Of a stretch of 64,000 nucleotides of DNA, positions 44,771 through 54,728 are shown one piece after another. This DNA is from Trissonchulus latispiculum (Eukaryota > Nematoda > Enoplea > Enoplida > Ironidae), in contig JASAND010017931.1 of assembly GCA_030248195.1 (NCBI GenBank), positions 1-64,000 of the forward strand. Reading direction: 5' to 3'. The notes under the pieces are model-generated. The model had not been told where the DNA came from and searched no databases. It saw only the letters and a program-made list of their open reading frames with translations. A program made the position numbers and the translations under genes. Position 1 is the first letter of the stretch. The number at the start of each line of letters is the position of its first letter.

Positions 44771-45749
44771 TAGCCGAGGCGTGCCCCCAGTTTAATCCCT
44801 ACAATTAGAGTTGTTTAGTTAGTCAACTCTTTTTCCGTTCATCCCCCACTTAGTCAACTCTTTTAAAAGGCATCCCCAGTTGGTCAACTCGTTTTCATGC
44901 CGTCCTCACCTCAGTCAACTCTTTTTCGAATCAGTCAGCTTTTAAAAGGAGGGGCCAGCTTTAACTTTTATAAATAATCTTGCTTAATTAATTTAAACAC
45001 ATACTATTTAATTGTATACCCATATACAATATTTGAGCATCAGTAGTACAAAATTTAAAATATAAAATTTGTAAAGATAGCGAGAAACTTAATCCGAATT
45101 TAAAAGTTGAATTTTTTTGCAGCCACCTCACCCCAGTCGGTGCTCCGGTTGGGGTAGTGCCAGCTTAGAACGTATGCATTTTTGAGGGAAGGGGGATGCC
45201 GACACTGAATAATTGCCATAGCAATTACCCGAGGTGTTCTACAAGGTAGGGTTGTATTGATTCAGCTACTTCATTTTCGATTCGATTCAGTTCAGTTTTT
45301 CTATTTCTCAAATATATAAGATTCGATTCAGTTCGATTTACTTCCCCTCAAATTTGAAACGATTCGATGCAGTTCGATTTTGCCTATTTTGAACAAACTG
45401 CGATTCGATTCAGATTTCCAAAATAGCGATTTTTGATTCGATTTTTGATTTTTTTATTTCTACACGAGATCTCGATTACGGGCACTATTGTACCAGGAAT
45501 CTAAATAGCGGGAGTCCATTGTTTGCTCATTTTTCCGAACCTCGATTTATGTATGTATTTTATACTCCAATCCAGAAGGCACATTTTAATACGTTTTTTA
45601 AATTAAAGTCAGATCTAGTAATTTCACCTCAAAGTAGCGGTCCGCATGTGTCAAACCTAGGAAATTAGTAAAAAGTTAGTCCTTTTGCACTGGTGTCAAA
45701 AGAATCTGGAACCTAGACAAGGATAGCTGTCAATTCAAATTAAAACAAA

Positions 45750-46702
45750 CCACATTCCTTCTTCGGGTGTTTCTAACGTGTAGTTGACGGCGTAAATCAA
45801 AATGAAGTTTGACGAAACTTTCTAAAATAAGTTCGTTTAGCCTTCTAACACCCCTCGCGCAGTCCCGCCACAAAAATTCGAGATTTCCGTTCAGGGTGGC
45901 TTTTGCCAATTTCTGAAAGTATGACAGCAGCTGCATGACTATGATGACTATATCCATTCGAAAGATCTTGTTAAACTCTACAATTTTTCTTTTGGAATTA
46001 ACTTTCTAGCTTTTCCCTGTCGAGATATAGCCTAATTTCTTATTTTGGCGTCAAAAACTTGTCCTTTCTGCAGAAATCAAATAATCCAGGAAGGTGAATG
46101 AATGAAGGTCTCACAAGGGCAAATTATCCGACGGTTGTTCTTCTTCCAATTGCTATCTTGTTAGCTGATATTATAAAAAAGGCAGTTTTGCAAAAACACG
46201 ACCAATTTTTCCAAAGATTGTGGACCATTCGCCATGCAAGCTAGAGGGCTGGTACTTCTGCACAAATATATGCAGAGACGTTTTTCCAGTTGCTCCGATA
46301 GTTACTTTCTAGCTAAAGTGGTCGCTTGCCAAAGTTGGAGACAGGTAAAATCCAGGTTGCGAGCACATTTCAGCTTATTTCTCCATAACGAAGTGCGATC
46401 TCATAATAACTAAAAAAACGACCACAGCTCATAATAACTAAAAAAAACGACCACAGCTATTTGATAGAGGTATTGAATGATATAACCGATATCGCGCTAA
46501 AAAATTTACTTGACTCTGCAAAAAATCTGGAAAATTATACTCTTCTAAAATGCGTTAAAAAATTTTTGCAACAGCAACATTACTTTCAGGGTATGCGTTA
46601 AAATGAGAAAATGTCAAGCTGCATTTTGATATAAAAATGGCTTCTTAACTCTAAGCAATAATGGTTCAAAGTTGATTTGACCAAAGGGAGTCACCACCTT
46701 AA
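45750..46702. mobile_element. GGTGGTGATTCC element, second copy
   Basis: Aligns end to end with 8201-9134 (AGTTTGACGAAACTTTC.AAAATAAGTTCG near the left, GGGAGTCACCACCTTAA at the right). The left terminus has decayed. It is nested inside the hAT-like element at 45247-47746. Confidence 0.65.
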
Positions 46703-46806
46703 AACACTTGTCATACATACACCGTATACTACATATAAAATATGCAAAAATGAGCATAATCGGAAAAGTCGAAATGCTGATCTGAAATCTGAAATGCCGA
46801 AATCGG

Positions 46807-47007
46807 ATGCTCCGATTCTTATATAGAAAGGACTCAGAACCATTAATTAGGAAACTGGGTGCAACGGGTAAACCACCCTTACTAAAGTTGGCTGACCGAA
46901 AGCAATTAGCATCGGATAAGCTAAAAGAAAATGGCATGCAGACCGACAAACGGTTCAGGTCCGACAAAACTCGGCAGATCCACACCGCCATCGGGCCAAA
47001 ACCCTAA
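46807..47007 (+). CDS. Weak hypothetical ORF, 66 residues
   Basis: ATG 46810? is not first; the frame is open at 46807-47007, Lys/Arg-rich (LGATGKPPLLKLADRKQLAS). It is located between repeat blocks of a non-autonomous element and has no known domain. Probably fortuitous, or a short remnant of the original interior. Confidence 0.12.
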   Translation: MLRFLYRKDSEPLIRKLGATGKPPLLKLADRKQLASDKLKENGMQTDKRFRSDKTRQIHTAIGPKP

Positions 47008-48624
47008 GTGGTGTAATTCTCTGTGGAAATAAAAAATCACCTGCCCACCAAAAATCCAAATTTTGCCAATGGAAGGAAAGCCTGCTTCCGCTTAACAATT
47101 CCAAAAATTATCGGCATAAAAACTTGAACAGCAAAATTTTGTTTAAATTAAACCCTTCAATATTTTTAAACTCTTGTCTGTTATTTCTTTGTCAACTTTC
47201 GTGGAAGCAGGGGTTTTTCATACGTGAAAATTTGATTGAATTGAAACTATCTAAGATGTTAAACAATTTATAAAAATAAATTGCCATTAATTGCTCAGCT
47301 TAAAAGTCAATTGCTAAATTTTTGAATTTACTGTCAGCACTGGCATAAAACATAAAAAACAAAGACCCAATCCCAAGTCAAGATGCACTGCACAAATGAT
47401 ATCGGAAAAATGACAAAATTTTGGCATTCTCATTCCTGTAGATACAAAAAAGATGCAGGCACTAAACATACACACATACACGCGCACACATTTTCCCATG
47501 TTTCTCCTCTTAATCTGCTGCCTATTTCAAAATGTGAATCAAAATGAATCAAAAATCAAAAATAACGATTCAAACTAAATATTTTTGATTTGATGCAGTT
47601 CGATTTTGCCATGAAAAGAGTAGCACAGGTTTGATGCAGTTCGATTTTCTGCACTGCCGATTCGATTCGATTCGATGCATCAAAAATCAAAAGTCGCATC
47701 AAAAGTGTTTTGATTCGATTCGAATCAAAAATCAAAAACAACAGTACTACAAGGCTATCAGTACGTCCATTACGTCCACCGTAATGGAGGTGCTGTGGTA
47801 GCACCACCAAGCAGGCGGCCACCCCTTGACAATCTCGGTAAATTGCCCAGGAGGGATATTTGAAATACGGTGCTAGAGCTTATTTTTTGTTCAAGCTCTA
47901 GACTTGATATGATCCTCCACTTGTAGCGCAGTAAGAAACCACTGCGCTACGGTAGGTTCAAAATAAGTTGAATTAACTCAAATCAAACTAAAATTGACAA
48001 TTATCTTCTCAGCTGGTGCTTTCCATGCTAAATTTATATAACTTAAGTTTTAATAGTGCTGTTTAATTATGTACCCTGAGGAAAAACTGACTGACACGAA
48101 AAAGAGTTGATCATGTGTTGATAACATTGTTAATAATAGTTGACCAACTGGGGATGACTTATAAAAGAGTTGACTAAGTGGGGATAAACTAAAAAAGAGT
48201 TGACTAACTGGAGACGGTGTATCCTCAGTTTGTCAATTCCCCGGTTTGTCAACTCCCCAGTTAGTCAACTCCAACTATAATTAAGGTTGCGAAACTGGGA
48301 ATTGCCAAACTGGGGACAAACCTGGAGACAACTCTACTTATATAGGTTAAAGTTGACAAACTGGGAATGCGCCGTATGTGAGGCTGTGAACTGAAAATTC
48401 TGACCTTTGATGTAATTCTAGCATTCGGATGCATGTCGTCGATTAATTAATTTGCGAAGCAATTTCAAACGGACCGACTCATACACTTAAATTTAAATTT
48501 TGCTCGTTTAGTATTTGTATTTATGCTTATTCATATTTAGTATGCTATTTATGGTATTTAGTATTAGTAACTACTAATTTAGAATAAATCTTACAATAAA
48601 AGAAAAGAGGAAGATAAACGATTA

Positions 48625-50641
48625 TGTTGCGTTAGGGCGCCCTTTAAAGTCACAGCTGCTAACTGGTCCGTTTTGGAAGGTGTAGCGTTAGGCCGCCCCT
48701 ATGTTGTGTTAGGGCGCCCTTAAGTGAATTAAACAGAAGAAGTGTTGCGTTAGGGCGCTATTGTGTTGCGTTAGGGCGCCCTTGTGTTGCGTTAGGGCGC
48801 CCGAGTACACAGTTAAGTTAAGTTAGTTAAATAGCTCAGACAATTACTTGAAGCTGGCCCTTCCATTTTGTGTATGTTTATTTTTCAGAATATTTTCACC
48901 ATCAGAGCTTTTTGTATTTTAACAAAGTGCGACATAAATTTTCCACTTGTGATTCAAATATTGAAAATTACAGGCGTTTCCTTTACTATTAGCATTTGCG
49001 ATACTAGAGAAGTTAGAAAACTATTACTAGTTTCCTGCACTAGTTGCATGTATAGCAAGCAGAACGCTCAATTTTTTACGGCAATTCTAAACTAAAATGA
49101 ACTTGCAGGTTTACAGGAGAACCCTAACTTAACCGGCATGAATCGTATCCCTGGAAAAGACGTCGGTTCGCATCAAAAAGTTTTCGGAATGACCCGAAAA
49201 TCGTCTACTCTGTGTTATCCTTGTTAGCTTGTCCAGCTAATTCCCGGAAACCTTAAGTTGTCAAGTTTTTGAGGTTGAAAATGTCAAAGTTTGGATGATA
49301 GAATTATACAAAATAATTCTAAAACTTAATAAAAAAATCCTAATTCCTGTAACATTCTCAAATTGTTTGCTCTTAATAAATTCTTGAAGAACAAAATGGT
49401 TAAAAACTACCTTTTTCTAATATTCTAAATATTCTAAAAACTAATATTTCACGTATTGAATACTGCAAATTGCAGTTTTGAAGACAAAAACTATGGAATA
49501 GGAATCAGGCATTTATGTATATACTCTGTACTAGGGTTGTTCCAATAAGAAATTTTCCGGGCCGGGCCCGGGCCCGGGTTCGCTCGTTCCTCCGGGCCGG
49601 GCCCCGGGCCGGGCCCGGGCCCGGAGCCCGCTACAAGGCCCGGGCCCGGCCCGAGCCCGGAGCCCGCTACACGGCCCGGACGGCCCGGCCCGGAGCCCGC
49701 TACACAACCCGAGCTCCCGCAACCAGACCCACTGCTAGCTAAACTGGACAACCTGCTTCGAAGTTATTGTTATTAAATGCAGGAAGGTTTGACACAAGCT
49801 TAACTTTCAAGGCATTCTTGTTATGTTTAAGGACAGGCTGTAAATTTTGCTTATCTGTATTGGTCAATGTAGACCTTATGGGGATCAAAATAGCACTACC
49901 AATAAAGTGCAAACACTAAGCACTCAGCACTTCAGCAGTCAGCAAACCGCTCACAAAAACTAATCCCAGTATAAATGTATAGGACTTTTTTGGACCAACA
50001 AATTGCAAAAGAAACACTTTCAAACGGCCAATCTCATATCACACCATCTTGCCTTCACATAAACGTATACAAAATCCAGACAAAGAAATCTGGTGTATAT
50101 AACTAGCTGTGGATTATATGCAATATACAGGGGACTAAATGACTAGCTGCTATAGTGCTCTCCCTGTCATAATGAGCCCGGCGAGCCTGGTAGGCTCGGT
50201 GGGCCCCGTGAGCCCGGTGGGCCCGGAAGGATTGACCGGGCCTTGTAGCGGGCCGGGCTTTTCACGTCCTCCGGGCCGGGCCCGGGCCGGGCTCAGACAA
50301 AAAATTTCCGGGCCGGGCCTGCACCGGGCCGGCCCGGGCCCGGGCCCTGCCCGGGCCCGGAGCCTCTACACGGCCCGGGAACAACCCTACTCTGTACAAT
50401 CTACGTATGTATAAGCCAAGGTATGTTTGTTCTTTAATTTCAATAGTCGTTGATTCATTCATCCGGTACTCTTGATATGAGTAATACATAATTTAGAACA
50501 GTGTATTGTGCACTGTCAACATAAGGGCGCCCTAACGCAACACCAGGTAGCCCTAACGCAACAGAAGGGCGCCCAAACGCAACAGTAGCCCTAACGCAAC
50601 AAAATTAAAATGACCGAAGGTCAAAGGCGCCCTAAGGCAAC
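48625..50641. mobile_element. TGTTGCGTTAGGGCGCCC word-array element
   Basis: Left array 48625-48802 (five copies of TGTTGCGTTAGGGCGCCC) and right array 50524-50641 (inverted copies) enclose about 1.7 kb. The word itself contains the palindrome GGGCGCCC. The hAT-like element at 49532-50389 is nested inside. No target duplication or transposase seen. Confidence 0.65.
49532..50389. mobile_element. hAT-like GGGCCC word-array element, duplication CTCTGTAC
   Basis: CTCTGTAC at 49524-49531 and 50390-50397. Perfect 12-bp ends TAGGGTTGTTCC and GGAACAACCCTA. Both subterminal zones are arrays of CGGGCCCGGGCC words (49558-49720; 50165-50380, inverted), extremely GC-rich against an AT-rich interior. The ends and 8-bp duplication fit hAT. 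It has no transposase. Pro/Gly/Arg-rich frames are artefacts. Confidence 0.78.
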
Positions 50642-50644
50642 TTT

Positions 50645-51730
50645 ACCAGATATAAGGCCTAAATCAGCAATTTCTTTCAGACGCAAGAGAGTGAATTATT
50701 GACTTTATTTCATTTATTGAAAAGTTTGTTGGGTTGCCGCTTTTTTTACCAGAAAAGGCAACCCTTTAGTTTGGGGAATTATTTCTTTCTTTTTCTCCGG
50801 ATTTCTGTCTCCCCCTCCGGCCTCATTAGATCTCGAGATTGCCTGGACCGATCTGATCTGGCTGAAATTTTGCGCGTAGGATGACCTGAAGCGCGGGAAG
50901 TCCGATACTTCCCGGATTCCGAGAATGGCGAGTCCAGAAATTTTTAAAATGGCAAGGAGGACCAAGGGAAAGTAAACGTTTTTGTCTTCAATTTTGCTGA
51001 AGAGTTGGTCACAGGTTACATAATTCAACTACGCTGATTTCGAAACTGAAATCGAATTTGCGGAAAGATTACTAACGTCTGGCTAAAAATATAGAAAATT
51101 GTGCAGTTTTAGCTAATTTTGAGGTGGATCCCCGTAAACATGTTGAATTTTTTAGTGGTAGCATCACTCGTTGGAGTCGGGGTAATCCCCCAGAATCACC
51201 GCCCGTGCTAATCTGTGGCCATAACAGGAGCAAGGACTGACATAACCGAACTGAAATATAGTGCCACTCGGGATCTAATCCTGGGGCTCTACCCTAACTC
51301 TAAGGGGTGCATACTTCTAGAATTCAAAAATTGTCGTCGGTCTACGCCTAAGCCAAGCCAAAGTAGCAAAAGTTGCAATGCTTTACATTTTTGGCCAAAA
51401 ATTAGAGAAAAATGAAGATTTTTAGCGATTTTGAGATAATTAGCGAAATTTGAGAAATTTGAGAAGTTTTTGATAAACGTTAAACTTAGCCAAATGTTGA
51501 ATTATTGGTAAAAAACGCTGAGGTGTATATAATTTTTCCTTCTGGACGATAGGGTCTGCCCTTTTTCCTTCTGGCTGAAGAGGTCTACTCGTTTTTTGTC
51601 GGTGTAGGGGATCTGCCTGCACCCGACCCAATTCCGCATGACGTTTACTTGACGTGCCTAACCAAAATTTACCATATATTAAACGGTGCGTTTAAACCTG
51701 ACAAACAACAGATACATATGTAGAAGGAAG
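50645..51730. other. Non-coding with one dispersed repeat
   Basis: About 51535-51640 is related to 9400-9470 (TTCTGGACGATAGGGTCTGCC, TTTTTTGTCGG). No gene. Confidence 0.5.
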
Positions 51731-51734
51731 TTTT

Positions 51735-53145
51735 TATTCCGCTAGTTATTATTCCGCTAGAGCGGAATACCTAATATGGGAATGCCCTATGATTTGCATG
51801 TAATTGTGTATTGGGTCTTGAAAATAGCCTATTTTTGCCATGTGTCTAGCTATACGTCATTTTTTGCTTTCACATTATGCAAATTAGGTTAAATGTAAAA
51901 TGAAAGCCCAGCTAATTGAACAAGTATTACTTTAATACAATCGTTCCAATTTGAAGCCTACAGTCTTAGAAGTAGTATGTTTAACATCCATCTTTCCCGT
52001 GCAGATAAATATTATCTCTGAAAAATTTCTTGAGTTCGGCCCGATCCGTCGAGCCTTTTGAACCTCCCGGGAATTGAATAAGCGTGCACACATAGAAATG
52101 CGGAACCGCTTTAAGGAGATCTTTTTTTAATAAATGCATTTGAATAAATGTTGCTGTTTGAAAAGCTGTGCACGATACTCGCTGAATGAAAGTTGAACTT
52201 GAACAACGTAATAGAGTTATATAATTAATAAAAAAGCACAATGGATGGTGGGAGTGTAACAGTGACCATAAGCAACTCTCACAGACGCTAAACCAAGCAA
52301 ACGACATAGGTAAACACGGGGGGGGGGGTACGGGGGGCCCATGCCCCCAGACCCGGACAAGATAACTTTGACTGGAACAAGGTAAAAGGATGAGCATTTT
52401 GTGAGTGTTGCAAAATTTTTAGGGTTGTAAAAATAGTCAGAATTCAGGAAATAAGCGTATTTTCGTGAAACGGTTACAGGAGCAAAAATGTGCAGCTGGA
52501 CCAAATTCATTCGATAATGTAAGCAGAATTTTGGTTGCTCAAAAATCTTTTATATTACATTTACATCAATTAATTTACGTTTAACGTGAATTAAACCACG
52601 AATTTGTAGTTTTAAGATTTGCAAAATCACCGGCTCCAGACGATTCCAAAATCTTTTTTAATTGATATAATTTACTCCAAAGGTTGCTTTGCTGTAAATA
52701 GTCAAACTTCCGTTTTGAGCTTTGCGTTTGAAAACGTATTGTTAGTTTTAGTTAGTTAGTTGAAAACGAGCTAGTTAGTGGCCTTAGTGCAGCCAGAAAT
52801 GAATTTTTCAAGGTTCTGTTTCTCTCAACCAACTTTTATGCTTTGGGGTTTGAAACTATTACTCTTGATGAAATTCAACTATATATATAATTGATAGCCA
52901 GATTCCTGCAGGGGCCAGCAGGGCTAGTCCTGCTCCGACCCGTCAGTCGAGACTTTCGGGCCTCGGAGTTCGGACCATTGGCCGCAATGATGCAAGCATC
53001 TAGTTTACAATACATCATTGAGTAACTTTTAACTGCAGAATACCACGAATTCTTTGAAGGTCCATGCAATGTTAAAGCAAAAACTTAATTCAAACAGTTC
53101 TCCGCCAAGGAATCATGCCCTTTTGGGGCACTACTTGTTGAATCT
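51735..53145. repeat. Diverged pieces of dispersed elements
   Basis: TATTCCGCTAGAGCGGAATA (51749-51768) and CCCTTTTGGGGCACTACTTGTTG (about 53119) resemble the two ends of the CCTGCT-hairpin family. Between them, 52380-52710 resembles one arm of the element at 30821-31849, and a poly-G run marks 52318-52328. The arrangement suggests nested, decayed copies. Confidence 0.4.
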
Positions 53146-53149
53146 AGTG

Positions 53150-54312
53150 ATTCACAATTATATGACGACGCATATATAATTTCAAGAAAATTTCCACATG
53201 AGATGCTTGTCTTTCTTTCACTCAAGGTGATAACGGACTCCTTTAAAGATCAAATGAATATTGTCTTTGCCTAACTTGTTGCAAATCTATAGTTAAATTT
53301 GTTAGATTAGTAATATTCTGTTTAGTTTTTGGGTAAAAAGTGCATAAAATGGATGAACCACGTGGCTTTCAGACTTTTCTTCCACTTAGCAGTAGTCTTT
53401 TATTATCGCAAAACTGGTATGAACTTTAAACTTTGACTGTAGGAAGAAAGTTGTCTAAACAAACTAACCAATGTAACTAAACCATCCAATTCACATGCTA
53501 AATGATTTTAAAAGTGCAGACAAGGAGAGGAATAGTTGTGCTTATTTAATTTTCAATTAATAAATGTTACAATTAATAACAGGTTTTTATGCACTACAAC
53601 TTGCACAACTCGTTAGCGGAATTTGGAATTTTAAAGGTAACTTAAAAAACTGTCTGGATGTCTAATAGGACAATATTACGATGACGCGAAGTTTGAACCT
53701 TGCACCTGGAGGTTGGACTTTAAACTCTACCGTAATCCAGATAAATTTAGCATAAAAGCATTAAGTTATGTTTAGTAGGATACAATCGTGCTATTATGGT
53801 ATTTTTGGTGGTCCAATGTCACATCAGATGACACGTATCACTTTATCAGAATGATTGGTTAATTGAAATATAGCTTATATATAATTGGAGTAGCCTATCT
53901 CTATTTTTCATTATAATAGCTTAATAGATAGGAATGGACTTAACCAAATCAGGCTGTAGTTAAGCTTTGAAGTCAATCTCATTGGAGGCTGATTACAGTT
54001 TATTAACAAAAGATTCTACAGTGCAGCTGTTCAATTCTGATATTGTGTAAATCTCTCTCGTTTCTCTTTCTCTAACATGTATCACTTGCCCCCGATTTCT
54101 AGTTTGACTGACTTGATAAGATTTCGTCATGACAGTATATTATGAATTTAATTATCTTCCAGTAAAGTTAGAACTTCTCATCCATTTCACATTTTAAAAC
54201 TAAAAAAACTTAAATTTAATTTTAAACTGTTTAAAAGATTTAAAAATTTTTTAAAAATTTAAAAATATCGGGATATTTATGAGTGCATTGTTTGTAGATA
54301 TATATTTCTAGT
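53150..54312. other. Upstream region or 5' intron of PRDM1
   Basis: AT-rich, no repeats recognised. It ends in a possible acceptor (ATATATTTCTAG at 54300-54311) one base before the first coding ATG, so a 5' untranslated exon may lie further left. In-frame TAG codons precede the ATG, limiting upstream coding in this exon. No promoter is called. Confidence 0.4.
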
Positions 54313-54728
54313 ATGCCAAACAGTTCGATGAAAAATGAGGAAGGAAACGGGAACGACATCATCACTTCATCCAGTGGACATCATCCGAATTATTCCATTG
54401 TAATCCCTATAAATCCTGATTCGGATAAGCAGCAGTCTCCAACAAATCATGGTTCGAATTTCAGTCATATTCTGCCTACAGTATCCCCTTTGGCTCCTGT
54501 TCGGGACTCAGAAACTGTGCAGATGGTTCCTACTGATCTCAGGAAACCCAAGATTACAAAATTCCAGTCTCCGACAGCCCAAACCGAAGAACCTTCAGCG
54601 ACAATCACCGACGTCAACAATCAATCTGATTCGTCAGTTGGGATTTTGCAGGACTCGAAAGAAGCGAAAGAAACAAGTCTATCGGTGTCCGTTGAACATG
54701 ATTCCGGAATTTTTACCAACGGATCTTC
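54313..54728 (+). CDS. PRDM1: PRDM1 exon 1 (first coding exon seen)
   Basis: ATG 54313 to donor TC|GTAAGA at 54729; 138 codons plus two bases. Encodes a Ser/Thr/Asn-rich, largely disordered N-terminus ([15 protein letters not shown]...). Chosen start: first ATG, with in-frame TAG codons just upstream. The longer alternative frame over the same bases is a shadow. Confidence 0.75.

Larger units (their letters stand above)
45247..47746. mobile_element. hAT-like word-array element, 8-bp duplication CTACAAGG
   Basis: CTACAAGG at 45239-45246 and 47747-47754. Ends TAGGGTTGTATTG and (inverted) TACTGTTGTTTTTG. Both subterminal regions carry GATTCGATTCAG/TTTTGATTCGAT words (45280-45450; 47570-47745, inverted). 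An 8-bp duplication and a TAGGGTTG-type end fit the hAT superfamily. The 2.5 kb contain the GGTGGTGATTCC copy and no transposase. Confidence 0.72.
45120..47900. repeat. Host repeat split by the hAT-like insertion
   Basis: Segments 45120-45238 and 47755-47900 form one repeat interrupted by the CTACAAGG insertion (CACCCCAGT, GGGGTAGTGCCA, CACTGAATAATTGCCATA, AATTACCCGAGG; then CTTGACAATCTCGG). An uninterrupted relative is at 56246-56480. Confidence 0.6.
44775..48380. mobile_element. GTCAACTC word-array element, outer shell of a nest
   Basis: Left array 44805-44960 (AGTCAACTCTTTT words) and right array 48140-48375 (AGTTGACTAACTGGGGA words, inverted) enclose about 3.2 kb, including the element at 45247-47746. 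The outer ends GGCG.G..CCCAGTTT (about 44777) and AAACTGGGAATGCGCC (about 48376) are inverted. No convincing target duplication. Confidence 0.5.

Noticed and set aside
49515..49751. Pro/Gly/Arg-rich open frames on both strands
   Set aside because: Produced by GGGCCC word repeats; open in several frames at once, so not genes. The same holds for frames at 684-918, 6870-7139, 9674-10103, 13692-14155, 24019-24743, 28220-28819, 34260-34907 and 43095-43799.
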